DNA of 64,000 bases from Anaerovibrio sp. RM50 (GTDB lineage Bacteria > Bacillota > Negativicutes > Selenomonadales > Selenomonadaceae), in NCBI RefSeq assembly GCF_000622005.1, contig NZ_KK211383.1, positions 186,001-250,000 on the forward strand. The letters run 5' to 3'. A program made the position numbers and the translations under genes. The notes under the pieces are model-generated. The model was given only the letters and a program-made list of their open reading frames with translations. It ran no database searches and was not told where the DNA came from. Shown one piece after another: positions 16,773 through 25,995 of the stretch (position 1 is its first letter; the number at the start of each line of letters is the position of its first letter).

Positions 16773-18548
16773 TTATTGAAGTAAACTAAGAACATTTGAA
16801 GAAGTCTGATTTGCCTGGCTAAGCATGCTCTGGGCAGCCTGCAACAGTACGTTGTTCTTGGTGTAGTCCGTCATTTCCTTAGCCATATCACTATCTCTTA
16901 TTACGCTTTCCGCTGATGTTACATTTTCAGAGGCCGTAATAATATTTGCGTCAGTATATTCCAGTCTGCTATGGAGAGCACCTATCTTTGTCAGCTGGTT
17001 AAGGGCCCGTTCTATGGACTTATCCAGCTGGGAAATTGCATTTGAGGCATCCCACTGAGTCCTGACACTGATATTTTTCCCATCCTTATCTTGCAGACCA
17101 AGGGCCTGGGCATCAGCATTGGAAAAAACTGCATGAATATTCTGGGCCGCCTTGGTACCAATCTGGAAGAACAATCCCCCACGAATATCCATGTATTCCA
17201 TCGGCCATTTTACTTCAAGTCCGTTGATATAGGTGGAATCAGCGTCCGGGTTAGTCCAATACTTCACAGAACCACCTTCCGGTACCACGGATTCAGCCGT
17301 TTTATCCGCACGGCTCACCCCGGCATCGTGGCCGGTAATGGCACCGGTGTCATTGTTTGGAAGTATAATATTGCAATAGTTCTCTAAAAAATCAGTTCCA
17401 GCGGTGGCCGCTGCAGTTTCATCAGCCGCCATCTGATCCTTCATTGCCTGAAAAGACTGGAATTTCCCCTTGGTGGCTGCGCTCACTGCCGCATCGATAC
17501 GTGCAGTGGTCATTGCTCCGCTTCCGCTGGCCAAGGAATCCATAAAATGAGTAAGGGATTTTTCCGCTGAATAACCACTCTGGGCAGCCATATAACGGAA
17601 CATTACATATCCAGCCGCATATTGATTTTCATCCCCAGTGCCAGTATCGGTGCTCAAGGTGGTGGCTATGTGCCCAGTCAAGGATTGAATAGTGCCTCTG
17701 CGTTTATCATCAATACCATGAACGACTTCGGCGGCGCCTTCAGTAATACATTCATAAAGACCACCAAAGCCCTCGATGCTGGCCGCCATGGTAGCATGAG
17801 TCATTTCATGGGCAATAGTTCTGTCAAGATATACACTGGTAGAGGTACTCTTACCGTTTACATCACCCTCTACCAAATTATTGTAGTATCCCATGTTGAC
17901 AGTTAGGCTCAATTTTTTAGTCACACCGCCAAGAGACTGACTAGATACATACGCCAAAGTCCCATTAGTTCCCTCATCCTTAAAAACAACATCCATTTCA
18001 TTAACACTGGTATTGCCCTTATCAAAGCCAAGACCAGTTGAGCGGGTAATCATATCCAAGCTGTTACCTATCCATTCAGTATTCAGGGCCGCCATAATAG
18101 TCTGCTCATTGCTGTAAGTATGGTCAGCCGCCCCGTCGAATATATATCTGCCATTAAAGGTCACAAGAGCATTATCATTAAGCTGGTCAATCTGCTGATC
18201 CAGCTGCTTTTGTATAATAGCACGGTCACTATCTGTATTGGTATCATTAGCCGCATCAATGGCCTTTTCCTTCATGGTCCGCATGATGGCAACAGAATTT
18301 GACAGAACACCATCTGCTACCTTCAAAAGGCTCTGGGCATTCTGGGCATTTCTGCTGTCCTGATCAAGGCTGCGGATCTGGGCACGCATCTTTTCTGAGA
18401 TGCTGTATTCAGAGGCACCATCTCCGGCACTATTAATCTTCATGCCCGAAGAAACCTTTTCCAGGCTTTTTTGCACGGCCTTACTGTTTCTTTGTGTCTC
18501 ACCCAATATGGTCATTGCTGCTATATTATTGTTGATAACCATTGCCAT
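16773..18548 (-). CDS. Flagellinolysin: flagellin with embedded zinc metallopeptidase domain
   Basis: 591 residues. The ends are classical flagellin (MAMVINNNIAAMTILGETQR at the N-terminus; VIRDSDMAKEMTDYTKNNVL and SMLSQANQTSSNVLSLLQ at the C-terminus). The variable region holds a peptidase signature, HEMTH at residues 247-251 (genomic 17796-17810). A downstream ITEGAAEVV supplies a candidate third zinc ligand (E270 or E274), fitting a gluzincin. Flagellinolysins are an established family whose filaments carry thousands of active proteases. The ATG at 18548 is preferred (AGGTG 6 nt upstream). A sigma-28-like promoter is proposed upstream. Substrate is unknown. Confidence 0.9.
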   Translation of the reverse strand: MAMVINNNIAAMTILGETQRNSKAVQKSLEKVSSGMKINSAGDGASEYSISEKMRAQIRSLDQDSRNAQNAQSLLKVADGVLSNSVAIMRTMKEKAIDAANDTNTDSDRAIIQKQLDQQIDQLNDNALVTFNGRYIFDGAADHTYSNEQTIMAALNTEWIGNSLDMITRSTGLGFDKGNTSVNEMDVVFKDEGTNGTLAYVSSQSLGGVTKKLSLTVNMGYYNNLVEGDVNGKSTSTSVYLDRTIAHEMTHATMAASIEGFGGLYECITEGAAEVVHGIDDKRRGTIQSLTGHIATTLSTDTGTGDENQYAAGYVMFRYMAAQSGYSAEKSLTHFMDSLASGSGAMTTARIDAAVSAATKGKFQSFQAMKDQMAADETAAATAGTDFLENYCNIILPNNDTGAITGHDAGVSRADKTAESVVPEGGSVKYWTNPDADSTYINGLEVKWPMEYMDIRGGLFFQIGTKAAQNIHAVFSNADAQALGLQDKDGKNISVRTQWDASNAISQLDKSIERALNQLTKIGALHSRLEYTDANIITASENVTSAESVIRDSDMAKEMTDYTKNNVLLQAAQSMLSQANQTSSNVLSLLQ

Positions 18549-18600
18549 AATAATCACCTACATCTATAAATCAAAAACATTAAAATACTATTCACCAACT

Positions 18601-18626
18601 ATATCGAAAACAAAGTGAACTCTCTA
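18601..18626 (-). promoter_or_regulatory. Candidate sigma-28 flagellin promoter
   Basis: On the minus strand TAGA (18623-18626), a 14-nt spacer and TTCGATAT (18601-18608) resemble the sigma-28 consensus TAAA-N15-GCCGATAA. It lies about 55 nt before the flagellinolysin start. The match is partial. Confidence 0.35.
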
Positions 18627-18705
18627 AAGCCTTTCGCAATAATCGAATACTATAAGCCAAAAAATTATAACACGGTAACATTATAAAGTATTTTCAAAGA
18701 ATATG

Positions 18706-19653
18706 CTACTTACGTCCTATTTCTTTTTCAAAATATCTTCCTATTTTAGCAATAAATTCCAGCGCATCTACCTTCATCTCCTCAGGAAACGATGTCAGCA
18801 CCGGTGCAGTTTCAAAATTCAGCACTCCATCAAAATTAATGGCACGCAATCCTTTTATAAAGCCATCCCAATCCGTGGAAGATTTATTCTCACGGGTCTT
18901 GGCAAATGTAAATGGTATCTGGTGCAAATCCATTATGCCGTCATTGTCGTGAATATGAAGCACCTTTAAACGATGGCCCAGTCGGGTCAAAAAATAATCA
19001 AAATCTATTCCCACTAAATTAGCGTGCCCTGTATCAAAACAAAAGCCCAACACCTCTGCCCCATATTGCTCGTTAATCTTGTCAATTCTTTCAACCACTT
19101 TGTCTACATTACAGCATGGACCTTCTACCAGATGGCCATTAATACTATCATAAAGATTTTCGATACAAATGGTTATGCCCATCTCTTTTGCCATGGAAGC
19201 AAGATAGTGAATAAATCGTTCCGTCTCGGCCCACTCCGCATCCTCCGAACCTAAAAAATAGGCCAATTTGAAGCCATGAATAACAATATAAGGACACTCC
19301 ATATAATGGCAAATCTGCATACTCTTAGGAGCCATTTCATTCCATAGATAATCATTCAGCTCAGCTTTTCCCTGGGGAACATATGCAGGATACGGCATAT
19401 GCATCTGTCCAATGGCAATACCACATTTAGCAGCAGCTTCCTTATGAGGACGAAAATATTCTTTCAACTCCGTAATGGACTTATCAAAGAAGTGGCTGTT
19501 CTTCATCTGATAAATGTCTTTATTAATCATGTACTTGTTCAGACTGAAATCCACATGGGAAAAGCCAGCTTCCTTTAAGAGGCGGAATCCTTCCGATGGG
19601 CAAGCATCATCAATAGCTTCTTTTGTCTGAACACCAATACCACTAATTGCCAT
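18706..19653 (-). CDS. Xylose-isomerase-like TIM-barrel sugar isomerase/epimerase
   Basis: 315 residues of the AP_endonuc_2/xylose-isomerase-like TIM barrel. The expected metal ligands are present: Glu in ICIENLYD, Asp in CFDTGHAN, His in LHIHDNDG and Glu in LNFETAP. Substrate is not predictable; members act on sugars, inositols or hydroxypyruvate-type compounds. It follows the paralogue at 19654-20898 with no gap, and the pair sits directly before the flagellin genes in transcription order. Probably it makes or edits a sugar for the glycan (inference). Confidence 0.8.
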   Translation of the reverse strand: MAISGIGVQTKEAIDDACPSEGFRLLKEAGFSHVDFSLNKYMINKDIYQMKNSHFFDKSITELKEYFRPHKEAAAKCGIAIGQMHMPYPAYVPQGKAELNDYLWNEMAPKSMQICHYMECPYIVIHGFKLAYFLGSEDAEWAETERFIHYLASMAKEMGITICIENLYDSINGHLVEGPCCNVDKVVERIDKINEQYGAEVLGFCFDTGHANLVGIDFDYFLTRLGHRLKVLHIHDNDGIMDLHQIPFTFAKTRENKSSTDWDGFIKGLRAINFDGVLNFETAPVLTSFPEEMKVDALEFIAKIGRYFEKEIGRK

Positions 19654-20898
19654 TTATTTCACCTGCCCCTTCCATGCATCCGATTCCAAACGGGTAAAAT
19701 GGAAGGATGGCATAAATTCATCATTAAATCTCTCTATAGGATTTTTTATTCCCATATCCTTAAGCTGCTGCTCAATTTCGTCATAATATGAATTGCAAAT
19801 AAATATTGCACAATCTATCGGAAGAGATTTCAAATCCTCCGGATTATGAATTATGAGGCCACAGAATTCATTGCCCCACACACTGGAATTATTATCACAA
19901 GTGTAGAGCGGCGGATACTTTTCACCATAACACTTCATGTAGGCACGACACATATTGCCTGCCCCAAACAGAACTCTTGAGGAATATTTATCAAGGGTCG
20001 CCTCCATGTCCACCTGCCACTCCAGATACTTGGCCACCTTGTGGGCAAATTCCAGCATAGATGGGCGCAGCAGCTGTGACAGGGATGCCAAACTTGTTGA
20101 AAAATCCATAATAGCCAGGCCATCAAACCGAACTGCCCGCAGCCCACGAATCAAATTAAGCCAATCAAACTGAGAGCCAGCCCCATTTGCAGCAAAAAAA
20201 GGCATAATTCTATTGTAATGAATGCCGTCATTTTCGTATAAATACAGTGACTTTAAACAATTCCCCAGGGTGGTAACAAAATCATACATATTCTGCCCCA
20301 CCATGTTGCAAGCACCCACATCAAGGCAGAAGCCAAATATCTCTGAACCAGCCTTCTTATTAAGCCCATTTACAAAAGTAACTGCCTGTACTGAGTCACT
20401 ACAAAATCCTCGCAAAAAATGACCATTCAAATTACGCAGGCTATTCACGACTAAAATAGTAACATCTGCTTTTTGAGCGGACTCCGCCAAGGACAAATAG
20501 AAGTCACAATTTATGGATATGCTTTCCTCAAGGCTGTCTCCCTCAAATGGATGCACCACAATATATTTACAACCATATTCCCCGGCGTATTGAATACATT
20601 TCTTAACCAATTCAGACTTAAGAGCTTCCATATTGGGTACCTTTTGTTCTTTTACAAAATGAGGAGCTATAGCTATTCTGCTTTTCAGTCCCTGGCGCTG
20701 AGCTTCTGCCATGTAATTTTGCATCCACTCCCGCCAATGCTCCAATACCTCAACACGCTTTTTAGGTGAAGCAATACCACCAGTAAACATATTAAAATCA
20801 AGCACGATTTCATCAAATCCTGCCTGGCGGAATTTATTAAAACCATTTCTGGGGCGTTTAACTTCCGCAATGCCCCCAGCAGAGCAAACTATGTTCAT
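19654..20898 (-). CDS. TIM-barrel paralogue lacking metal ligands, fused to the recurrent Rossmann module
   Basis: 414 residues. Residues 1 to about 300 align along their length with the intact TIM barrel next door (NGHFLRGFC, FGFCLDVGACNMVG, LYLYENDGIH). Three of the four metal ligands are changed: the Glu of IENL is Val, the His of HIHD is Tyr and the Glu of NFET is replaced. It is therefore probably a pseudoenzyme. Residues about 308-400 hold the recurrent module (VLFGAGNMCRA, CDNNSSVWGNEFCG, IHNPEDLKSLP, AIFICNSYYDEIEQQLKDMG). GAGGTG precedes the ATG. Its role may be structural, regulatory or ligand-binding. Confidence 0.75.
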   Translation of the reverse strand: MNIVCSAGGIAEVKRPRNGFNKFRQAGFDEIVLDFNMFTGGIASPKKRVEVLEHWREWMQNYMAEAQRQGLKSRIAIAPHFVKEQKVPNMEALKSELVKKCIQYAGEYGCKYIVVHPFEGDSLEESISINCDFYLSLAESAQKADVTILVVNSLRNLNGHFLRGFCSDSVQAVTFVNGLNKKAGSEIFGFCLDVGACNMVGQNMYDFVTTLGNCLKSLYLYENDGIHYNRIMPFFAANGAGSQFDWLNLIRGLRAVRFDGLAIMDFSTSLASLSQLLRPSMLEFAHKVAKYLEWQVDMEATLDKYSSRVLFGAGNMCRAYMKCYGEKYPPLYTCDNNSSVWGNEFCGLIIHNPEDLKSLPIDCAIFICNSYYDEIEQQLKDMGIKNPIERFNDEFMPSFHFTRLESDAWKGQVK

Positions 20899-20931
20899 AC
20901 AAACAACACCTCAAATATTAACAGCCTCTTC

Positions 20932-23193
20932 CTATATCAGCCGCTCTGTAATTAGCTTCTTCAATTTTGTAGACGATGTACTCTGGGTATATGGAAAGAA
21001 CACCATAGTACTGCCCCGCTCCTCCAGCCACTTTTTCTTCGCCAACCACACGGGATCATCTTCATAATCGCTGCCGGAAAATTGCACATCAAAATGATAA
21101 ATTTGCCAAGCTGTATCCGTATCAGGATGTTCAAAGGGAATCTCATGAGCCTCATCCACATAACGACAGGATTTTACTATTTCCAATCGTTCCTCAAAGG
21201 GTACAAAGGGCTCCACCTTCTTATATTCCCGCACCTGTCTGTCGGAAACTACCCCCACGATAAGATAATCGCACTGCTCCTTGGCACGACGAAGAACATT
21301 TAAGTGACCATAATGAAACAAGTCAAAGACTCCTGCCACATAACCAATATGATACTTTTTGGGCTTTGAATTATCATTAACGCACTCTTGCACTATGGGC
21401 TTAAATTTACGCGGATATTCCCTATTGGCATCATAAATGCTATATTCTGACACCCCCATGGCATCCAGCTGGTTCATTATAGAATTAAAATTCTTGATGC
21501 AAATAATTACTTTATACTCATCCTGCCCCAAATCACGCAGATAATCCGGAGACACGATTTCCACACCATACAAAGTATCTCCCCACCGCTTTTGGTTATT
21601 ATCAATAATCTTATAAACAGGATAATCAGATTTAAACAAAGTCATAAACTGATCGGCATACTTTCCCGAGCCGAAAATGATAAGCTTTCGTGAATCTGCA
21701 TTATGGAAAATATCCACAAACAGCTTTTGATATTTTTCCGCTGAATAATTCATGCGAAAACGATTGGAAGATATAATTTCAAAATTACGCCGATGGGCAT
21801 TATAAAAATCCGCCAAGCCGTTCTCGTTACGAAGTTCAACAAGAAAATCATAGCTTGATTTATTCCATTCATTCTGGTATTTCAGCAAATCATAACGCTC
21901 CAACACCTTGGCATAAGGATAAATCCTGTTAAGCTCAGCCTCGCCACCATATACAGCATTAACCATGCGGATTAACAAAACATTTGCCGGATAATTTTCT
22001 ATATAAAATTCCTGATCATAAAACTGGAATGTGCCATCCACATAAAAACTATTTAATGGCACCATATCAAAATAGCCCCTTTTTAGCACAACGCCACTGC
22101 CATCTCCCATATCCTCTGACACATGCTCTGATGATTGCAGAATTAAATCACGGAATTTATCCAGTTCCAGTAAAAAGGCTTCTACATCCTGTCTTAACAG
22201 CTCCCTTAGATAAATGAGTCCACTTTTGGCGTGAACATATGGCATCCGATAGGAATCCCCTTCCAAGTTGGCAGGAACCACTGGAACGCCATGTGATTTC
22301 AAATCCTCTCCGTGCTCAATCAGTTCTTTTAGTCTTTGTTGACCAGCTGAAAATACTGCTTTCTTTTCCACTGTATCATTTCCATGAACTATGGTTATTA
22401 AAGCATCCCTGTCATCACGATCCAAAGAACAGGTCACACTATGTGCATCAGATAAAGTGCCATCCTTGGCACACTCAATCAAATACCCATTGGCCATAGG
22501 GAACCATAGCCCGTTATCCACCATAGTTTCATAAAGATTATTTTCATTAATAAATATAGTGTCTGGCTCATTGTAGAAAGGAAACAACCTTATAGCCATA
22601 TCCTCATTGGGAAGAACATGCTCCTCAAATAAATGGGAAGCTACTGTCAAATCCGGCCATACAGAAAAAAACTGCTGGGATGAAAATCCAGCCTCTGACA
22701 ACATGTTTTTTAATTCCTTATGGCTGTACATGCGCCCGATAAAGTCAGTATCTTGCCTCAAATCAGCTTGAAAATAGTCCTCAACACCATCGAAATTACG
22801 CTCTGTATAGCAATCCCTGTCACCACAGAAATACCGTATCCCAAGGCGATTATTCATACCAAGAAGCAGTTTCCCACTAGTGCTCAACAATGAAAACAAC
22901 CTCTTAAAAATATTACCAATCTCAACCGCCTTTTCCAAAACCGCTATTGAAACAATATAATCGAATCTGCCATTATTGGCAGCACACCAGGAGATATCCT
23001 GCAGTTCATCCAGACCACAACAGACCACATCCAGCTTCCTATCTCCGAGCATACCAACTAAAGCATGGTCATCATCCCCCACAAACAATACCTGCTTATT
23101 GGGAATAAAATCATACCACGCCAATATGGCAGTAGACATTTTCTTTATGCGGTTTGAAGCAGTGTTCTGACTATTCAACTGAATATCCCCCAT
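20932..23193 (-). CDS. Methyltransferase-like/Rossmann module/cytidylyltransferase three-domain protein
   Basis: 753 residues. The N-terminus (about 30-170) resembles a class I methyltransferase (VLFVGDDDHALVGML, FDYIVSIAVLEKAVE, GKLLLGMNNRLGIRYFCGD). A middle region of unknown fold follows. The recurrent module is at about 505-600 (LIIFGSGKYADQF, IIDNNQKRWGDTLYG, IVSPDYLRDL). A TagD/GCT-like cytidylyltransferase is at about 613-753, with HxGH as LFHYGHLNVL, IVGVVSDRQV and the C-terminal TQSTSSTKLKKL. Such domains make CDP-alcohols or CDP-sugars. The ATG start has no strong ribosome binding site; a TTG five codons in, preceded by GGGGGA, is an alternative. Confidence 0.78.
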   Translation of the reverse strand: MGDIQLNSQNTASNRIKKMSTAILAWYDFIPNKQVLFVGDDDHALVGMLGDRKLDVVCCGLDELQDISWCAANNGRFDYIVSIAVLEKAVEIGNIFKRLFSLLSTSGKLLLGMNNRLGIRYFCGDRDCYTERNFDGVEDYFQADLRQDTDFIGRMYSHKELKNMLSEAGFSSQQFFSVWPDLTVASHLFEEHVLPNEDMAIRLFPFYNEPDTIFINENNLYETMVDNGLWFPMANGYLIECAKDGTLSDAHSVTCSLDRDDRDALITIVHGNDTVEKKAVFSAGQQRLKELIEHGEDLKSHGVPVVPANLEGDSYRMPYVHAKSGLIYLRELLRQDVEAFLLELDKFRDLILQSSEHVSEDMGDGSGVVLKRGYFDMVPLNSFYVDGTFQFYDQEFYIENYPANVLLIRMVNAVYGGEAELNRIYPYAKVLERYDLLKYQNEWNKSSYDFLVELRNENGLADFYNAHRRNFEIISSNRFRMNYSAEKYQKLFVDIFHNADSRKLIIFGSGKYADQFMTLFKSDYPVYKIIDNNQKRWGDTLYGVEIVSPDYLRDLGQDEYKVIICIKNFNSIMNQLDAMGVSEYSIYDANREYPRKFKPIVQECVNDNSKPKKYHIGYVAGVFDLFHYGHLNVLRRAKEQCDYLIVGVVSDRQVREYKKVEPFVPFEERLEIVKSCRYVDEAHEIPFEHPDTDTAWQIYHFDVQFSGSDYEDDPVWLAKKKWLEERGSTMVFFPYTQSTSSTKLKKLITERLI

Positions 23194-23211
23194 AATAAAT
23201 CAATAAACAAA

Positions 23212-24576
23212 TTACACAAAACTATAAGTTTTCTGATAAACCGAAATGTTCTCTTCAGCAATCCCCAAGTTTTTCAACTCAGTTCGAACACATTGAACAT
23301 TATTGTAATTCGCCATAGCTATGATAATCTTTATGTTACCGCTTAACTTAACGAGTTCAGAGGTGCTAATTATTTTCAAACCATCCAACGATTTACCTTG
23401 CTTTTCAGCACTATTATCACAAAATGCCGAAACATGAATATTATTTAGTCTGAGCAAGTTCAAACATTCAACGCCATATTTTCCACTACCAAATATGACT
23501 ATGCTGAAATCTCTGCAAAAGTCAATTAAATCCTTTTGAACATCTTCCAAGCCTATTTTCAAAACATCAATATATCCTTGAAGTGATGAAATCAATAACC
23601 TCAATGTCTTCCATTCAGATATCGGAAAATCATTTGGCCTAAGCACATTATTATTTATATCATCTGCAAACTGATTTTTAAACCACTCATAATACCGCAT
23701 GAATTCTTTCGTATGTACAAATCCTTCATCATTCAATATAGTTCGTTTCATTTCACACAAAAAACTCTCAGCCATACGAATGTGTATTCCACACCGATGT
23801 AGGTTCATCTTTTTATTATTTATGGTTTCATCATTTAATAAATTTGAAAATTCCTGATACAAGTATTTTAGCCAACCAGGCTTATTTGTTGATGAATCGG
23901 TACGATCGACCTGATAGTGATATACAATCTGGTCTGTATAGTATATTTTATCAGCAGCCATAAGTGCCCGCTGAATAAAACCTATATCCTGAAATGCTGC
24001 CCCGGCTGTCTCTGAAGCAAAAACACGATTTTCCAAAAGCATTTTTCTACTATATAGACCATTCCAAATACTATAATCCAATTGATGCATAATCGTATAC
24101 ACATCTGATAGAAGAACCTTATTATAAAAAAGCTCCATTTCTTTAGGAAAGATATTTCTTCTGGTATGAGTGAATTCTGAATTACGCTCACAAACACAGT
24201 CTACATCGCCCTTAACAATATCAATATTATTTTTTTTTGCTATGTTGTATAGCGATTCAACCATGTCCTTGGGTATATAATCATCTGTCTCCACAATACC
24301 AACATATTCGCCACGCGCCTGATTAATTCCAATATTTATTTGATAACCATAGCTTTTTACAGGACTGTCGATCAGATTGATACGTTCATCTTTGGCACGA
24401 AACTCCTCTAAGATATCCCTTGTTCCATCTGTTGAACCTGCATCAACACATATAATCTCCATATCACAGCATGACTGGTTAATAACACTATCCAAACACC
24501 GCTTTATGTACTTGGCAACATTCAAAGATGGCAATATCAAGGAGGCCTTGACATACCTCTCATCACTACTTTCCAT
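23212..24576 (-). CDS. GT2 glycosyltransferase with C-terminal Rossmann module
   Basis: 454 residues. The N-terminal GT-A domain (about 8-240) is a family 2 glycosyltransferase: ASLILPSLNVAKYIKRCLDS, MEIICVDAGSTDGTRDIL, GEYVGIVETDDYIPKDM (DxD-like ETDD) and GAAFQDIGF as the acceptor-base region. Residues about 355-454 are the recurrent module (IVIFGSGKYGVECLNLL, FCDNSAEKQGKSLDGLKI, IIIAMANYNNVQCVRTELKN). It overlaps the GT4 gene by 11 nt, so the two are translationally coupled. Donor and acceptor are unknown. Confidence 0.85.
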   Translation of the reverse strand: MESSDERYVKASLILPSLNVAKYIKRCLDSVINQSCCDMEIICVDAGSTDGTRDILEEFRAKDERINLIDSPVKSYGYQINIGINQARGEYVGIVETDDYIPKDMVESLYNIAKKNNIDIVKGDVDCVCERNSEFTHTRRNIFPKEMELFYNKVLLSDVYTIMHQLDYSIWNGLYSRKMLLENRVFASETAGAAFQDIGFIQRALMAADKIYYTDQIVYHYQVDRTDSSTNKPGWLKYLYQEFSNLLNDETINNKKMNLHRCGIHIRMAESFLCEMKRTILNDEGFVHTKEFMRYYEWFKNQFADDINNNVLRPNDFPISEWKTLRLLISSLQGYIDVLKIGLEDVQKDLIDFCRDFSIVIFGSGKYGVECLNLLRLNNIHVSAFCDNSAEKQGKSLDGLKIISTSELVKLSGNIKIIIAMANYNNVQCVRTELKNLGIAEENISVYQKTYSFV

Positions 24577-25948
24577 GATTAAAAGCTCCCTCTACATACT
24601 GTAATAATCTTTTGCTAAATGCTGGTAAAGAGAATTCATCCTCAAACACCTTACGACCACGCTTACCTATACTATCCAGCTTATCCCTATTTCGTACGCA
24701 CCATTCTATACCCTCAGCCAATGACTCTGCATCAACCGAAACAACCAGTCCATTAACCTTCTCCGTAATATATTTTGCATTCCCAACTTTATCCGAAACT
24801 ACCACTGGAATACAATTCATCATTGCTTCATTAACCACAACCGGCATGGTATCTTCTCGGGACGGACAAAGCAATACGTCTATCTCCGTATACAGCTTCT
24901 GGATTTCATCCCTATCAAGTTGCCCCATTATCTTAAGCTCAGGAGTCGAACTTGCCATTTGGTGCAACCATTCACCCATCTCATTTTCATCACAGCCCAC
25001 TACCCAAAACTCACATGCACTTTTAATGTCATCCGGCAACTTTTCTATTGCATGATAAAGTATGTCTTGAGACTTTCGTTCACATACCCAACCAACAGTT
25101 GCAAAAATCAATCTGTCTTTTGGCGATTTGACTATTATTTTACATTCCATATCCGGCAAGCCATATGGAAGCATACCACAATATGTACTATTAATTTTAG
25201 TCTTACTTATCCATTCATACGGCATAGCACCAACAGTATATGTATATATATTGTCCATAGATATCCGATCCAATGTTTTTTGGTAACCTGGAAAATACGT
25301 TTCAAAAACAGGGGACTCATGTATCCACCATAATACCGGAATATCCTTGTTTCTACGAACCAGCAAATAGTGCATATTGAATGTATTTAAAAAAACCATA
25401 TCAATGTCTGCCACCCATGGTAAATCAGCTAGTTTAGAATACTTGATATTTTCATCTATAATTACAGGAATATGTCTTTTTACACATTCATCTCGTAAAG
25501 GTCCGTCATCGCTGCTTACCACTATTACATCATATTCATTCTGTATTAGTATTTCTGCGGCATACATTAATACTATCTGTGCCCCTGACAAGGACATATC
25601 CCAAGATATCAATACCAGCCTTTTTCGTGCGCCTCGAGGTTTTACTCCATAGTAATATGTTTCTTTAATTCGTTTTAGTAACCCCAAATCACTTCCATCC
25701 AACACCAACTGGCGGTTAACCCCCAGATTCTGCAATTGAGCAACCATTTCATCAATATATACACTCAAGATGACAATATAGTCGTACTGTAAATTACAGA
25801 TTTTTTCCGGAGATACTATCAAAACGCCATCCATGGTAGTCCCCTGCTTATTAACATCGTTATCCAATAAAGCGACTATATTATGCCCCTGCAACCATGC
25901 TTTATTCTTTTGATATTTTTTTCCCGTACCAAATACTACTATATCCAT
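24566..25948 (-). CDS. GT4 glycosyltransferase with N-terminal Rossmann module
   Basis: About 460 residues. The recurrent module occupies residues 1 to about 95 (MDIVVFGTGKKYQKN, ALLDNDVNKQGTTMDGVLI, IVILSVYIDEMVAQLQNLGV). A GT-B glycosyltransferase of family 4 follows: LISWDMSLSGAQIVLMYAAE, RLIFATVGWVCERKSQDIL, PELKIMGQLDRDEIQKLYTE and the donor-site motif PSREDTMPVVVNEAMMNCIP. The ATG at 25948 is preferred to an in-frame TTG 18 nt upstream; neither has a strong ribosome binding site. Retaining transfer from a nucleotide sugar is expected for GT4. Confidence 0.85.
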   Translation of the reverse strand: MDIVVFGTGKKYQKNKAWLQGHNIVALLDNDVNKQGTTMDGVLIVSPEKICNLQYDYIVILSVYIDEMVAQLQNLGVNRQLVLDGSDLGLLKRIKETYYYGVKPRGARKRLVLISWDMSLSGAQIVLMYAAEILIQNEYDVIVVSSDDGPLRDECVKRHIPVIIDENIKYSKLADLPWVADIDMVFLNTFNMHYLLVRRNKDIPVLWWIHESPVFETYFPGYQKTLDRISMDNIYTYTVGAMPYEWISKTKINSTYCGMLPYGLPDMECKIIVKSPKDRLIFATVGWVCERKSQDILYHAIEKLPDDIKSACEFWVVGCDENEMGEWLHQMASSTPELKIMGQLDRDEIQKLYTEIDVLLCPSREDTMPVVVNEAMMNCIPVVVSDKVGNAKYITEKVNGLVVSVDAESLAEGIEWCVRNRDKLDSIGKRGRKVFEDEFSLPAFSKRLLQYVEGAFNHGK

Positions 25949-25995
25949 ATTAATACCGACTTTCAATTTTTTAGAAAAATGAAAAGTAATTAAAT

